From positions 1 through 48,809 of the forward strand of contig JACPZP010000211.1 of NCBI GenBank assembly GCA_016195405.1: a stretch of 48,809 nt of DNA, read 5' to 3'. Origin of the DNA: Planctomycetota bacterium. GTDB lineage: Bacteria > Planctomycetota > Planctomycetia > Gemmatales > Gemmataceae. The position numbers and the translations under genes are program-made. How positions within the stretch are numbered: position 1 is the first letter of the stretch; each line of letters begins with the position of its first letter. The notes under the pieces were generated by a model, which did not search any database, had not been told where the DNA came from, and worked only from the letters and a program-made list of their open reading frames with translations. Shown here piece after piece: positions 8,333 through 16,418 of the stretch.

Positions 8333-9172
8333 ATGACGCTTCCGCCGCTTTCCATCGGCGTCTGCAGCTGGTCTTTGCAAGTCACGAGCATCCCGGAGCT
8401 AAAGGGATTCCTCGACCGACTGGGCTGCGACGTCGTGCAAATTGCGTGCGGCGATCCGCATCATGCCGACTGGAAAGAAGGCGACAACTTGCCTCAGGCC
8501 GCCGGCGCCGCCGGGTTCCGCATGACTGGCGCGATGCTCGGCTTTCCCGGCGAGGACTACACCACACCGCAAACGATCCAGAAGACCGGCGGCTTCGGTG
8601 ATCCCAAGACGCGCCCTGAACGCCTCGATCGCTTCAAGTGGGCGCTCGACCGCACCCTCGCTTTGGGCCTGCGCGATTTGATGCTGCACGCCGGCTTTCT
8701 CCCCGAGCCGAGCGATCCGGATCGCAAACCGTTTCTCGACACATTGGCGAAAGTCGGCGACCTCGCCAAGGCGAAGGGCGTCACCATCGCCTTCGAGACA
8801 GGCCAGGAAACGGCCGATCTGCTTTTGCTCACGATGAAGGAGTTGAACAGTCCCAATCTGATGGTCAACTTCGACCCCGCCAACATGATCCTTTACGATA
8901 AAGGCGATCCGTTGCGTGCCGTCGAGTTGCTCGGCCCCTATATCCGCAGCGTCCACGTCAAAGACGCGAACCGCACCAAAGTCACCGGCACATGGGGTGA
9001 AGAAGTGCCGCTCGGCAAGGGGCAGGTGAATATCGAGAAGTGGCTCGAGACGCTCAAGAAAGTCGGCTATCAGGGACCGCTCTGCATCGAGCGCGAAGTG
9101 GGCAACCAGGAGGAACGGTATCGGGATATTGCATATGGGATTGGGTATGTAAATGAGTGTCTGACATCATAG
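8333..9172 (+). CDS. Sugar phosphate isomerase/epimerase-like TIM barrel
   Basis: This 279-aa protein is of the xylose-isomerase-like TIM-barrel (AP_endonuc_2) family, which includes sugar epimerases and isomerases. Candidate metal ligands are visible in order on successive strands: Glu in AFETGQE, Asp in NFDPANM, His in SVHVKD, and Glu in CIEREVG. There is no signal peptide or Tat motif, unlike many planctomycete secreted homologues. The start ATG at 8333 has GAGG eight bases upstream; the 8312 alternative adds only a short non-conserved leader. A strong hairpin follows at 9199-9276. The substrate is unknown. Confidence 0.88.
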   Translation: MTLPPLSIGVCSWSLQVTSIPELKGFLDRLGCDVVQIACGDPHHADWKEGDNLPQAAGAAGFRMTGAMLGFPGEDYTTPQTIQKTGGFGDPKTRPERLDRFKWALDRTLALGLRDLMLHAGFLPEPSDPDRKPFLDTLAKVGDLAKAKGVTIAFETGQETADLLLLTMKELNSPNLMVNFDPANMILYDKGDPLRAVELLGPYIRSVHVKDANRTKVTGTWGEEVPLGKGQVNIEKWLETLKKVGYQGPLCIEREVGNQEERYRDIAYGIGYVNECLTS

Positions 9173-9198
9173 CGCGCGGTCATTCAAATCACGCTCTC

Positions 9199-9276
9199 CC
9201 AAGCCCGCACGCGAGTCTTCGAGCCTGCGGGGTGCCCCATTACCCCGCAGGCTCGAAGACTCGCATGCGGGCTTGG
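9199..9276. repeat. Large hairpin: 35-bp arms, 8-bp loop
   Basis: Arms 9199-9233 and 9242-9276 pair with a single mismatch (around the cacgcgag/ctcgcatg position). The loop is gccccatt. It lies between the convergent genes ending at 9172 and 9302, where it could terminate transcription from both sides. It belongs to the general class of long intergenic palindromes of this window but has its own sequence. Confidence 0.85.
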
Positions 9277-9301
9277 CGTTCTTGAACGTGCCCCCCCTCG
9301 C

Positions 9302-9553
9302 TCAAAACTGCGGCTTTACATGTTGGTCCCACCCGGTGAAATCATCGTAGAGTCCCTCGTCCTCGGGAGCGTATCCACTTAGGAACGCGTCGTGCAAGCG
9401 AGTGGGCGGCGCGGGATCGGTTTCGTGAACCGGCCGCACGGTTACTAGCCAGCGTCCTGGGCCGATTCCTTCTACGAGTGCGGGAGGCAGCGAGAGTTTT
9501 TCCCCCGGGGCCAACTCAACCGTATACGCAAGGTGAATCATTTGATCTTTCAT
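9302..9553 (-). CDS. Small hypothetical protein, 83 aa
   Basis: I do not recognise this family. The protein begins MKDQMIHLAYTVEL, has a short strand-rich part (LVTVRPVHE) and an acidic tail with PEDEGLYDDF. The size and composition recall antitoxin-like small proteins, but no partner gene is adjacent. The start ATG (9551-9553) is preceded by GGGAG eight bases upstream, which supports translation. It is convergent with the isomerase gene and divergent from the ALDH gene. Confidence 0.6.
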   Translation of the reverse strand: MKDQMIHLAYTVELAPGEKLSLPPALVEGIGPGRWLVTVRPVHETDPAPPTRLHDAFLSGYAPEDEGLYDDFTGWDQHVKPQF

Positions 9554-9752
9554 ATTTGAACTCCCGTTTCTTGTCTGGCTTTTATGCTATGTCCCAATCG
9601 TGGCATAAACGTGCACGCCGCCCAAGCCCGCTGGGCGTTGAATTCCTTGCCCCTTCCTTGACTTCCGTCCCATCGCGCCGACAATTGCCCTCATCTCCCC
9701 GGCCTCGTTTGGATCGGGGCCGCCCTTCCAATTCCAATCAGGAGACTTCGTC

Positions 9753-11246
9753 ATGTCTACTGCGACCGCGACCAAGAAAGCCCACACGGTGAAGCCGCCC
9801 AAGGTCAAAGACCAGCCGCTTCTTATCGGCGGCAAGTGGCTCGACAGCGTTTCTGGCAAGACCTTCGATACGACGAACCCAGCCACCGGCGAAGTCATCT
9901 GCCAGGTGGCCGAAGGGGACAAGGCCGATGTCGATCTCGCCGTCAAAGCCGCGCGCAAAGCGTTCCAAGAAGGTCCATGGTCGAAGATGAACGCCTCAGA
10001 GCGTGGCCGGCTCTTGAACAAGCTTGCGGACCTGATCGAGCAAAACAAAGATGAGTTGGCCGCCCTCGAATCGCTGGATAATGGCAAACCGCTCCGCGAT
10101 GCGCTCGCCGCCGACCTGCCGTTGACCATCAAGTGCTACCGCTACTATGCCGGCTGGGCGGACAAGATTCACGGCAAGACGATTCCCGTCGAGGGGCCGT
10201 TCTTCTGTTACACGCGTCATGAGCCAGTCGGCGTCGTTGGCCAGATCATACCGTGGAACTTCCCGCTTCTCATGCAGGCGTGGAAGTGGGGTCCGGCGTT
10301 GGCGATGGGCTGCACCATGGTCCTCAAGCCGGCGGAGCAAACGCCTTTGACCGCACTGCGCGTCGCCGCTCTCGCGCAAGAAGCGGGCATTCCCGACGGA
10401 GTCATTAACGTCATTCCTGGTTTCGGGCCCACCGCGGGCGCGTCGATCTCTGGCCACAAAGACATCGACAAGGTAGCGTTCACGGGCGAGTACACCACCG
10501 GCCAGGTCATCATGGAAGCGGCGGCCAAAAGCAATCTGAAACGCGTTACGCTGGAACTGGGAGGCAAGAGCCCCAACGTCGTCTTCGCGGACGCGGACCT
10601 CGACGCCGCCGTAGATGGCGCCTACTTTGGCCTGTTCTTCAATCAGGGCCAATGCTGCTGCGCCGGCAGCCGGCTATTCGTCGAGGATCGCATTCACGAT
10701 CAGTTTGTCGAGAAAATCCTCAAGAAAGCGAGGTCGCAGAAGGTGGGCGATCCATTCGATGCGGAAACCACGCAAGGGCCGCAGGTCTCGCAGGAACAAT
10801 TCGACCGCGTTATGGACTACATTCAGGCCGGCCAGCAAGAAGGCGCCAAGATGCTGACCGGCGGCAAGCGTGTCGGCAGCAAGGGCTACTTCATCGAGCC
10901 GACCGTTTTCGACAATGTCCAATACAACATGAAGATCGCCAAGGAAGAAATCTTCGGCCCGGTAATGAACATCCTGCGGTTCAAGGACGTGGACGAGGTG
11001 ATCCAACGCGGCAACGAAACCTTCTACGGCTTGGCCGCCGCTGTCTGGACGCGCGACATTGCCAAAGCCCATCGTCTCGCCAACAGTTTGCGCGCCGGAA
11101 CGGTGTGGATCAATTGCTATGACGTATTCGATGCGGCCGCGCCATTCGGCGGCTTCAAGATGAGCGGCATCGGCCGCGAACTGGGCGAATATGCCATGCA
11201 GAATTACACCGAGATCAAGACAGTTTACGTGAACCTTGGATCTTAG
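9753..11246 (+). CDS. NAD(P)-dependent aldehyde dehydrogenase (ALDH1/2-like)
   Basis: This 497-aa cytosolic enzyme oxidises aldehydes to acids. Motifs in order: the PWNFP cofactor-site motif (about 169-173), LELGGKSP with the general-base Glu (about 269), and FNQGQCCCAGSR, identical to the active-site block of class 1/2 ALDHs, whose middle Cys is the nucleophile. The C-terminal half has KEEIFGPV and PFGGFKMSG. The first 20 residues are a Lys-rich leader. The start ATG at 9753 has AGGAG eight bases upstream. The aldehyde used cannot be told. It is followed by a palindromic repeat shared with the convergent membrane gene. Confidence 0.95.
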   Translation: MSTATATKKAHTVKPPKVKDQPLLIGGKWLDSVSGKTFDTTNPATGEVICQVAEGDKADVDLAVKAARKAFQEGPWSKMNASERGRLLNKLADLIEQNKDELAALESLDNGKPLRDALAADLPLTIKCYRYYAGWADKIHGKTIPVEGPFFCYTRHEPVGVVGQIIPWNFPLLMQAWKWGPALAMGCTMVLKPAEQTPLTALRVAALAQEAGIPDGVINVIPGFGPTAGASISGHKDIDKVAFTGEYTTGQVIMEAAAKSNLKRVTLELGGKSPNVVFADADLDAAVDGAYFGLFFNQGQCCCAGSRLFVEDRIHDQFVEKILKKARSQKVGDPFDAETTQGPQVSQEQFDRVMDYIQAGQQEGAKMLTGGKRVGSKGYFIEPTVFDNVQYNMKIAKEEIFGPVMNILRFKDVDEVIQRGNETFYGLAAAVWTRDIAKAHRLANSLRAGTVWINCYDVFDAAAPFGGFKMSGIGRELGEYAMQNYTEIKTVYVNLGS

Positions 11247-11253
11247 CGCAACC

Positions 11254-11340
11254 GTTTAGCCTCGGATCGCAGATCCGAGCGGGGCGACGCGGTTCCCGAC
11301 GACGCGACGCCCCGCCCGGTTCTGCGAACCGGGGCTAAAC
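11254..11340. repeat. Composite palindromic repeat between convergent genes
   Basis: The element has matching ends (gtttagcc at the left, ggctaaac at the right) and internal palindromes such as tcggatc/gatccga and ccggttc/gaaccgg around a cgacgcgg/cgcgacg core. It sits between the ALDH stop and the flippase-like gene, and its right end supplies the TAG stop of the latter (complement of 11335-11337). The ends resemble the gtttagcc elements at 36178 and 39348. A terminator role is possible. Confidence 0.7.
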
Positions 11341-12375
11341 CGATTCGACTTTGGCAGGCAGTTGCGGTTTCATCCGCAAGTAGACGATGTAGAAAGCGAT
11401 CCCGAGCACCCAGTAAATCAATCGCTGCACGAGAGAGGCTAGCACGCCATTGACCTTGGGAAAGCCCACCAACTCATAGAGCTTGCCGTAGCCAAATTCG
11501 CCGCCACCGACCCCGCCCGGCGACGGGAAGCCAGCTTGGATCGCCATGCCGACAGGAACGATAAGAAAATGGGCCGAGAGAGTCGGTATGGCGTCGGCTG
11601 GATTGATGCTCAGAGAGCCGAGGAAAAAGCACAGGACAAACCCGAGGTGGCCGACCATCGCCATAACCAGCGTGAGGGCGACGCTCTTGCCGCGACGGCG
11701 ATAAAGCCAGACGGCACGCCATAATTCCGCCAGCGAACCTCCAATTCGCGGCACGCGATCCAGTCGCTCGGCCCATGCATTGGCGGTTTCTGTGGGCATC
11801 AATCCGGTGAGGATCCAAACGACCACGCTGCCCGCCGCGAGCAACAAAGCACCGAAGAGAATCGCTTCCAGAACAGCGACGCCGGCGTCCGAAATTGCCA
11901 TTCCCGGCAAGCTCTCGGACGCCCAGAAAATGCCGCCGACCAAGGCGACAATCCAAATCAAGCCGCACAAGCCGATTACGCGATCGATCACCACGGTGGC
12001 GACGGCGACGGTCCGCCGGCTCTGTTCGCGGGCTATGAACGCCGCTTTGAGAATGTCTCCTCCCACCGAACCGGGCAAGAAGGTGTTGAAATAGGACCCA
12101 ACCATTCCCAAGCGCATGGCGCTTCCGAGCGTAAACGGCAAGTTCTGGGCGCGCACCAGCACATACCAACGCACATAGGTGAGCAAGACGCTCGCCAAAC
12201 AAACGAACGCTGCCCAGGAGAAATCCAATGGTTTGAACGGCCGCTGCAATGCGCCTGCGAGTCCGACCTCCAGACCGTCATCGGTCTGAACGTTCCAGTT
12301 CGACCACACGACGTAGCCCAAGAGCCCAAAACCCAGGCCATATTTCAACAGGCCGATGATTACCGTCTTTTTCAC
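11335..12375 (-). CDS. Flippase-like membrane protein (UPF0104/LPG synthase TM-like)
   Basis: This 346-aa polytopic protein has about eight transmembrane segments and belongs to the family related to the membrane half of lysylphosphatidylglycerol synthase (UPF0104), thought to handle lipid or lipid-linked substrates. Diagnostic segments are the FNTFLPGSVGGDILKA motif (about 96-111) and FPSPGGVGGGEFG near the C-terminus. The start is GTG at 12375 without a strong Shine-Dalgarno, so it could be off by a few codons. The TAG stop falls inside the palindromic repeat at 11254-11340. There is no soluble synthase domain. Confidence 0.85.
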   Translation of the reverse strand: MKKTVIIGLLKYGLGFGLLGYVVWSNWNVQTDDGLEVGLAGALQRPFKPLDFSWAAFVCLASVLLTYVRWYVLVRAQNLPFTLGSAMRLGMVGSYFNTFLPGSVGGDILKAAFIAREQSRRTVAVATVVIDRVIGLCGLIWIVALVGGIFWASESLPGMAISDAGVAVLEAILFGALLLAAGSVVVWILTGLMPTETANAWAERLDRVPRIGGSLAELWRAVWLYRRRGKSVALTLVMAMVGHLGFVLCFFLGSLSINPADAIPTLSAHFLIVPVGMAIQAGFPSPGGVGGGEFGYGKLYELVGFPKVNGVLASLVQRLIYWVLGIAFYIVYLRMKPQLPAKVESV

Positions 12376-12471
12376 GAGACCATTCTGGCCAGATCATCGG
12401 CCACTGTCCACGCCGTTCGAGCGGTTGACAGGGCGCGCGGCAAAAGATAAGGTAACACCAATTCGATTCCA

Positions 12472-12544
12472 GGGGCCGTGGCGCAATTGGGAGCGCGCTA
12501 GAATGGCATTCTAGAGGTTACGGGTTCGACCCCCGTCGGCTCCA
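12472..12544 (+). tRNA. tRNA-Ala (anticodon GGC)
   Basis: A complete 73-nt cloverleaf can be folded: acceptor GGGGCCG/CGGCUCC with discriminator A, D-stem GCGC/GCGC, anticodon stem CUAGA/UCUAG with loop AUGGCAU (anticodon GGC, reading GCC), variable AGGUU, and T-arm ACGGG-UUCGACC-CCCGU. The acceptor has the G3-U70 wobble pair that identifies alanine tRNA. CCA is not encoded. A run of five T follows directly and may help terminate. Confidence 0.96.
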
Positions 12545-12689
12545 TTTTTCCTATTCCTCAATCTCTACCAAATTGCTCGCGCGGCTTGGTCCGCTCTGGG
12601 CCCTTCCATTTGACAGGACCGGCGGCGTGGCCTAGCTTCGCATGGGGACGGCTTGCGAGTTCACGCGGCTTCCGTTCCATGAGGCCTTC

Positions 12690-13421
12690 ATGTTCGGACG
12701 CACCTTTTCCTATTGGCGGCGGTTGGTCGGCAAACCGGCTGCCTCGGCACAGGCCAATCCGCAAGCCGATCCGGAAGCGGACCGCCGGCTTTGGGTGCGT
12801 TTTGCAACCGACGTGGCGACCAACGTCCAGCTTGCCTCAAACGGCCAGGAGATGCGATTTCCGGCCCGAGTCAAAGACATCTCACGCGGCGGCGTCAGCC
12901 TTCTCGTTGGCAAGACTTTTCCTGCAGGTGAACTCATTAGTCTCGAGTTTCCGCACACGGGCAATCACGAGACTCATACGGTGCTTGCTTGCGTGATTCG
13001 CGTCACTGCCGAAGGACCGGGACAGTGGGCGATTGGGTGCGTCTTCTCCCAGGAATTGACCCAGGAGGATCTCGAGAGTTTCGGCGCTAAGAAGGTTCGC
13101 CACGCCCCTACGGACAAACGGACCTGGATGCGCTTCCCCACCGATCGCCCGGCGACCTATCAAAAGGTGGGCGACCCGCAAAATACCACTTACTCGGCTC
13201 AGGTCATCAACCTCAGCGCCAACGGCATAGGGCTGGCCGTTTCGGATGCCGTCGATGCCGGGGCGCTTCTAAGCGTCGAGTTGCAAGGCGCTGAGGGCAC
13301 GGCGGCGCGCACCATGCTGGCCTGCGCCGTCCATGTCACCTCGCAGGCGCGCGGCTCTTGGGCCCTGGGTTGCAATTTCATTCGCCAGCTCTCCGAAGAA
13401 GAACTCAAATCCCTGGTGTAA
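12690..13421 (+). CDS. Protein with two PilZ domains
   Basis: This 243-aa protein consists almost entirely of two PilZ domains, which bind cyclic di-GMP in many bacteria. The first (about 30-132) has RFATD followed by DISRGG; the second (about 142-243) has RFPTDR followed by NLSANG. These fit the second half of the PilZ signature, while the RxxxR half is imperfect, so actual c-di-GMP binding is uncertain. ATG 12690 has GAGG five bases upstream. A single-domain PilZ gene follows within 100 bp, then a sugar transferase, suggesting a link to exopolysaccharide control. Confidence 0.82.
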   Translation: MFGRTFSYWRRLVGKPAASAQANPQADPEADRRLWVRFATDVATNVQLASNGQEMRFPARVKDISRGGVSLLVGKTFPAGELISLEFPHTGNHETHTVLACVIRVTAEGPGQWAIGCVFSQELTQEDLESFGAKKVRHAPTDKRTWMRFPTDRPATYQKVGDPQNTTYSAQVINLSANGIGLAVSDAVDAGALLSVELQGAEGTAARTMLACAVHVTSQARGSWALGCNFIRQLSEEELKSLV

Positions 13422-13517
13422 TTTCTTTCATGGGAATAATTCGGCAGTTCGCTTGACGGCTTGCAAAACATGATCTAGGTTTCAAACGGACCGTTTCACC
13501 TCCAGCCGGAGCCGGCC

Positions 13518-13880
13518 GTGTCTACCGTCATTCCAACTTCGGAAACGAAATCCCGAACGAAGGTCTTAAGGAATCGGCGAGCCTCGGTTCGCTACCAATG
13601 TGCACCGGCCACCCCCGGCAAAGTCTGTGTGGGCGATTGCACCGAATATCAACGCGTCTGGGTGATCGACCTAGCGCTCGGCGGCGTGGGCTTGCTGATG
13701 GCCCGTCCCTTGGAATGCGACACCGCTGTCACCGTCCGCCTTCATGGCCTGGCCTCGCAGAATGTCTACGACATTCCCGCTCACGTCGTTCACGCCAATC
13801 AACAATCCGACGGCGAGTGGCTCGTCGGCTGCCAGTTCATGATCAAACTGTCCCGCGAACAGCTCGACGACTTACTATAG
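13518..13880 (+). CDS. Single PilZ-domain protein
   Basis: This is a 120-aa PilZ protein. It shows an RRASVRYQC start of the domain (basic RRxxxR-like motif, about 19-25) and VIDLALGGVG corresponding to the D/N-x-S-x-x-G region, here with Ala in place of Ser. The end (LVGCQFMIKLSREQLDDLL) is nearly the same pattern as the ends of both domains in the preceding gene, so the three domains are probably duplicates. The start is GTG at 13518 with GGAG upstream. Likely a c-di-GMP-responsive regulator; its partner is unknown. Confidence 0.8.
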   Translation: MSTVIPTSETKSRTKVLRNRRASVRYQCAPATPGKVCVGDCTEYQRVWVIDLALGGVGLLMARPLECDTAVTVRLHGLASQNVYDIPAHVVHANQQSDGEWLVGCQFMIKLSREQLDDLL

Positions 13881-13952
13881 ACTTCCCATTCTTCGTATCT
13901 TCACGCAGCACTTCGATTCGTTCATGCCTCGCTTGACTTGGCTTCCTTTACG

Positions 13953-15395
13953 ATGCTAAAAGCCAGGATCGCCAACCTCGCGCAATGTTCGAGAACCGGC
14001 ATGATCCGCCGCAAGAGCCAAATCCTGTGCCTGTGGTTCCTGATCTGGGACTTGGCCATGACCGCCGTGGCCTGGATCGCCGCCTATCATCTGCGCTTCG
14101 AATCGGGCCTGATACCGATCCACATGGCGCCGCTCGACATCGGTTTGTGCTATCACAACATCCCCATGGTTCTGACATTGGCGGCGGTCGCATATGGCTT
14201 CACGGGGCAATATGTCATCCATCGGTTTCGGCGTCTGCGCGAGGAAGTTCTCAGCATCCTAAAGGGCACCGCGCTCATGGGCCTCTTAGTGATCGCGGGC
14301 GCCTTCGGATTGAAAGACCCGTATGATTCGCGAATGACCTTTCTGACGTTCTTTCTCCTGACCGCGATCCTGGTCGTGACTGCGCGGCGATTTTCTTGGG
14401 CGGCGATTCGCTGGCTTCGCAGTCGAGGCTACAACCAAACGCAGTCCATCATCGTCGGCACCGGCCGGGTGGCGCGTAAGGCGGCTCGCTCGCTTCGGCA
14501 AACGACCTGGTTGGGCATCAAGAACATTGGCTTCGTTGAAGACCAACCGACGCGCTGGACCAGCGACCTCGACATCCTCGGCACCACCGCCGACTTGCCC
14601 GGCCTCATCGAAAAGTACCAAGTATCGCACGTGTTCATTTCGCTGCCAATGAACCGCTACCACGAGGCCCGCAAGGTCTTTGACATCCTCTCGCAAACAT
14701 TGGTCGAGGTGCGACTGATCGCCGACGTGCCCGAACTTGCCGGTGTCGCCTTCACGACCACGACTTTCGACGGCATGCCGATGCTCGGCCTACGAGAGAG
14801 TCCCCATTTCGGCCTCAACAAGGTAGTCAAGCGGGCCATGGACGTCGCCTTATCTCTTGTGGCCCTGATAGTTCTCTCGCCAGGGTTGTTGCTCATCGCG
14901 CTCTTAGTTCGATGGACCAGCCCCGGCCCGGTGTTCTATCGTCAAGAACGCTGTGGGCTGAACGGCCAACCGTTTGAGATGCTCAAATTTCGCAGCATGC
15001 GCACCGATGCGGAGCTACAGACCGGCGCCGTCTGGGCCGCCAAGGACGATCCGCGCCGCACCGTCTTGGGCGCCTTCCTGCGCAAGACCAGCCTCGACGA
15101 ATTGCCGCAAATCTTCAACGTGCTCAAGGGGGACATGAGTCTTGTCGGCCCGCGTCCGGAGCGACCGGTGTTCATCCAAAAGTTCTCGAAGACTATCCCC
15201 AGCTATCAGGCCCGCCACTGCGTCAAAGCCGGCATCACCGGGTGGGCGCAGGTGAACGGCTGGCGCGGCAACACCTCCCTACGGAAACGCATCCAGTACG
15301 ACCTCTACTACATCACCCACTGGACGCCCTGGCTCGACCTGCGCATCCTGTGGCTGACGGTGTGGCATGGGCTGTTTCATCGAAACGCATATTGA
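13953..15395 (+). CDS. Undecaprenyl-phosphate sugar phosphotransferase (WcaJ/PssY-like)
   Basis: This 480-aa polyprenol-phosphate hexose-1-phosphate transferase starts exopolysaccharide repeat units on the membrane lipid carrier. Parts in order: four or five N-terminal transmembrane helices (about 25-150), a CoA-binding-like Rossmann domain (about 165-275, QSIIVGTGRVARKA), another membrane segment (about 295-320), then the bacterial sugar transferase domain with KFRSMRTDAE, TSLDELPQIFNV, SLVGPRPE and the terminal ITGWAQVNGWRG. Length is normal. Adjacent PilZ genes hint at c-di-GMP control. The start ATG 13953 is chosen because the upstream TTG adds no conserved residues. Confidence 0.92.
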   Translation: MLKARIANLAQCSRTGMIRRKSQILCLWFLIWDLAMTAVAWIAAYHLRFESGLIPIHMAPLDIGLCYHNIPMVLTLAAVAYGFTGQYVIHRFRRLREEVLSILKGTALMGLLVIAGAFGLKDPYDSRMTFLTFFLLTAILVVTARRFSWAAIRWLRSRGYNQTQSIIVGTGRVARKAARSLRQTTWLGIKNIGFVEDQPTRWTSDLDILGTTADLPGLIEKYQVSHVFISLPMNRYHEARKVFDILSQTLVEVRLIADVPELAGVAFTTTTFDGMPMLGLRESPHFGLNKVVKRAMDVALSLVALIVLSPGLLLIALLVRWTSPGPVFYRQERCGLNGQPFEMLKFRSMRTDAELQTGAVWAAKDDPRRTVLGAFLRKTSLDELPQIFNVLKGDMSLVGPRPERPVFIQKFSKTIPSYQARHCVKAGITGWAQVNGWRGNTSLRKRIQYDLYYITHWTPWLDLRILWLTVWHGLFHRNAY

Positions 15396-15496
15396 GCGTT
15401 CGCTCGCTTTGCTAAGGATTTCTGCTGGTCACAAACGCCGTAAGTGCCATTTGTAAGCTAAAATGGGTCGAGCACTCACTGGGAGATTCTCGAGCA

Positions 15497-15523
15497 GTTC
15501 ATTCCAAGAGTGGTTCATTCCAA
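15497..15523 (+). promoter_or_regulatory. Direct repeat gttcattccaa x2 upstream of kinase gene
   Basis: Two exact copies of gttcattccaa start at 15497 and 15513, 16 bp apart, ending about 18 bp before the start of the kinase-histidine kinase operon. The spacing is about one and a half helical turns. Such a pair could bind a dimeric regulator or simply be a slippage duplication. Confidence 0.35.
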
Positions 15524-15541
15524 TAGTGAAAGAAGCGAGCC

Positions 15542-16384
15542 ATGTCGGTGGACACGGAATGCCTGGATTCTCTTGACACTATCGTGGCACTCCCCGGCTA
15601 TCATCTTGTGCGAAAGGTTGGGGAAGGCGGGACGAGCAAGGTTTACCTTGCCAAGCAATTGGATACAGATCGCACGGTGGCGATAAAAATCCTGAAGACT
15701 CCGGTGCGGCGCCGCGACCAAATTCTCGCCTTTCAGCGCGAGGCACGCCTCTTGGCATGCTTGACGCACCCCCATGTCGTGGCCATTTACGACTTCGGTC
15801 AAGTCCAAGATCACCATTATCTGATAACGGAATTCCTTCCGGGGACCACCCTCCGCTCTCTGATGCTCCCAGGCACTCCGATGTCCAGCGCCCGCGCCGC
15901 GGCGCTCTTGGACATGATAGGCAGGGCATTATCATTCATTCACCAACACGGCATTCTCCATCTCGACCTCAAGCCTGAAAACGTGTTGTTCAACAAGGAA
16001 GGCGAGCCCAAGATCGCCGATTTCGGCTTGGCCCGGGCGCGTGGGGAGGCGCGCGCCCTCGCGGAGTTGGGTTTGGCCCAAGGCACCATCGACTACTGCT
16101 CTCCCGAGCAAAGGCACGGCTTGGAAACTAATGAACGCAGTGATTTGTTCTCATTGGCAGTACTGGCCTATGAGTTGCTTACCGGCCAGCTTCCGGGACG
16201 TGTGTATGAGCCGGCCTTTGCCTACAATCCCATCCTGCCGCCACGCGTCGACGAGGTACTTTCCCGAGGCCTGGCGCGCAAGTCTCACGAACGTTTCAGC
16301 ACGGTGGAAGAATTTCGCGGGGAGCTTGACCAGGCCATTCGCGAAGCCAAGGGCCCAAATACGCGGCCCTGTTCAAGCGGATGA
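15542..16384 (+). CDS. Ser/Thr protein kinase, soluble, non-RD type
   Basis: This 280-aa protein is essentially one Hanks-type kinase domain. Motifs: glycine loop GEGGTSKVYLAK (about 27-38), lysine in VAIKILK, catalytic loop HLDLKPEN, DFG in KIADFGLAR, and SPEQ in the APE position. The catalytic loop has Leu instead of Arg before the Asp, so it is a non-RD kinase, which often does not need activation-loop phosphorylation. There is no transmembrane segment. The hybrid histidine kinase gene starts 34 bp downstream, so the two are probably one operon and may act in one pathway. Confidence 0.92.
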   Translation: MSVDTECLDSLDTIVALPGYHLVRKVGEGGTSKVYLAKQLDTDRTVAIKILKTPVRRRDQILAFQREARLLACLTHPHVVAIYDFGQVQDHHYLITEFLPGTTLRSLMLPGTPMSSARAAALLDMIGRALSFIHQHGILHLDLKPENVLFNKEGEPKIADFGLARARGEARALAELGLAQGTIDYCSPEQRHGLETNERSDLFSLAVLAYELLTGQLPGRVYEPAFAYNPILPPRVDEVLSRGLARKSHERFSTVEEFRGELDQAIREAKGPNTRPCSSG

Positions 16385-16418
16385 TGGAATCGGGCGAGGA
16401 GTTTTCGAGGACCATGCC

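Noticed and set aside
16041..16418. Upstream extension of the hybrid histidine kinase
   Set aside because: Overlaps the preceding kinase in another frame; the ATG at 16419 has a ribosome site and starts the first PAS domain.
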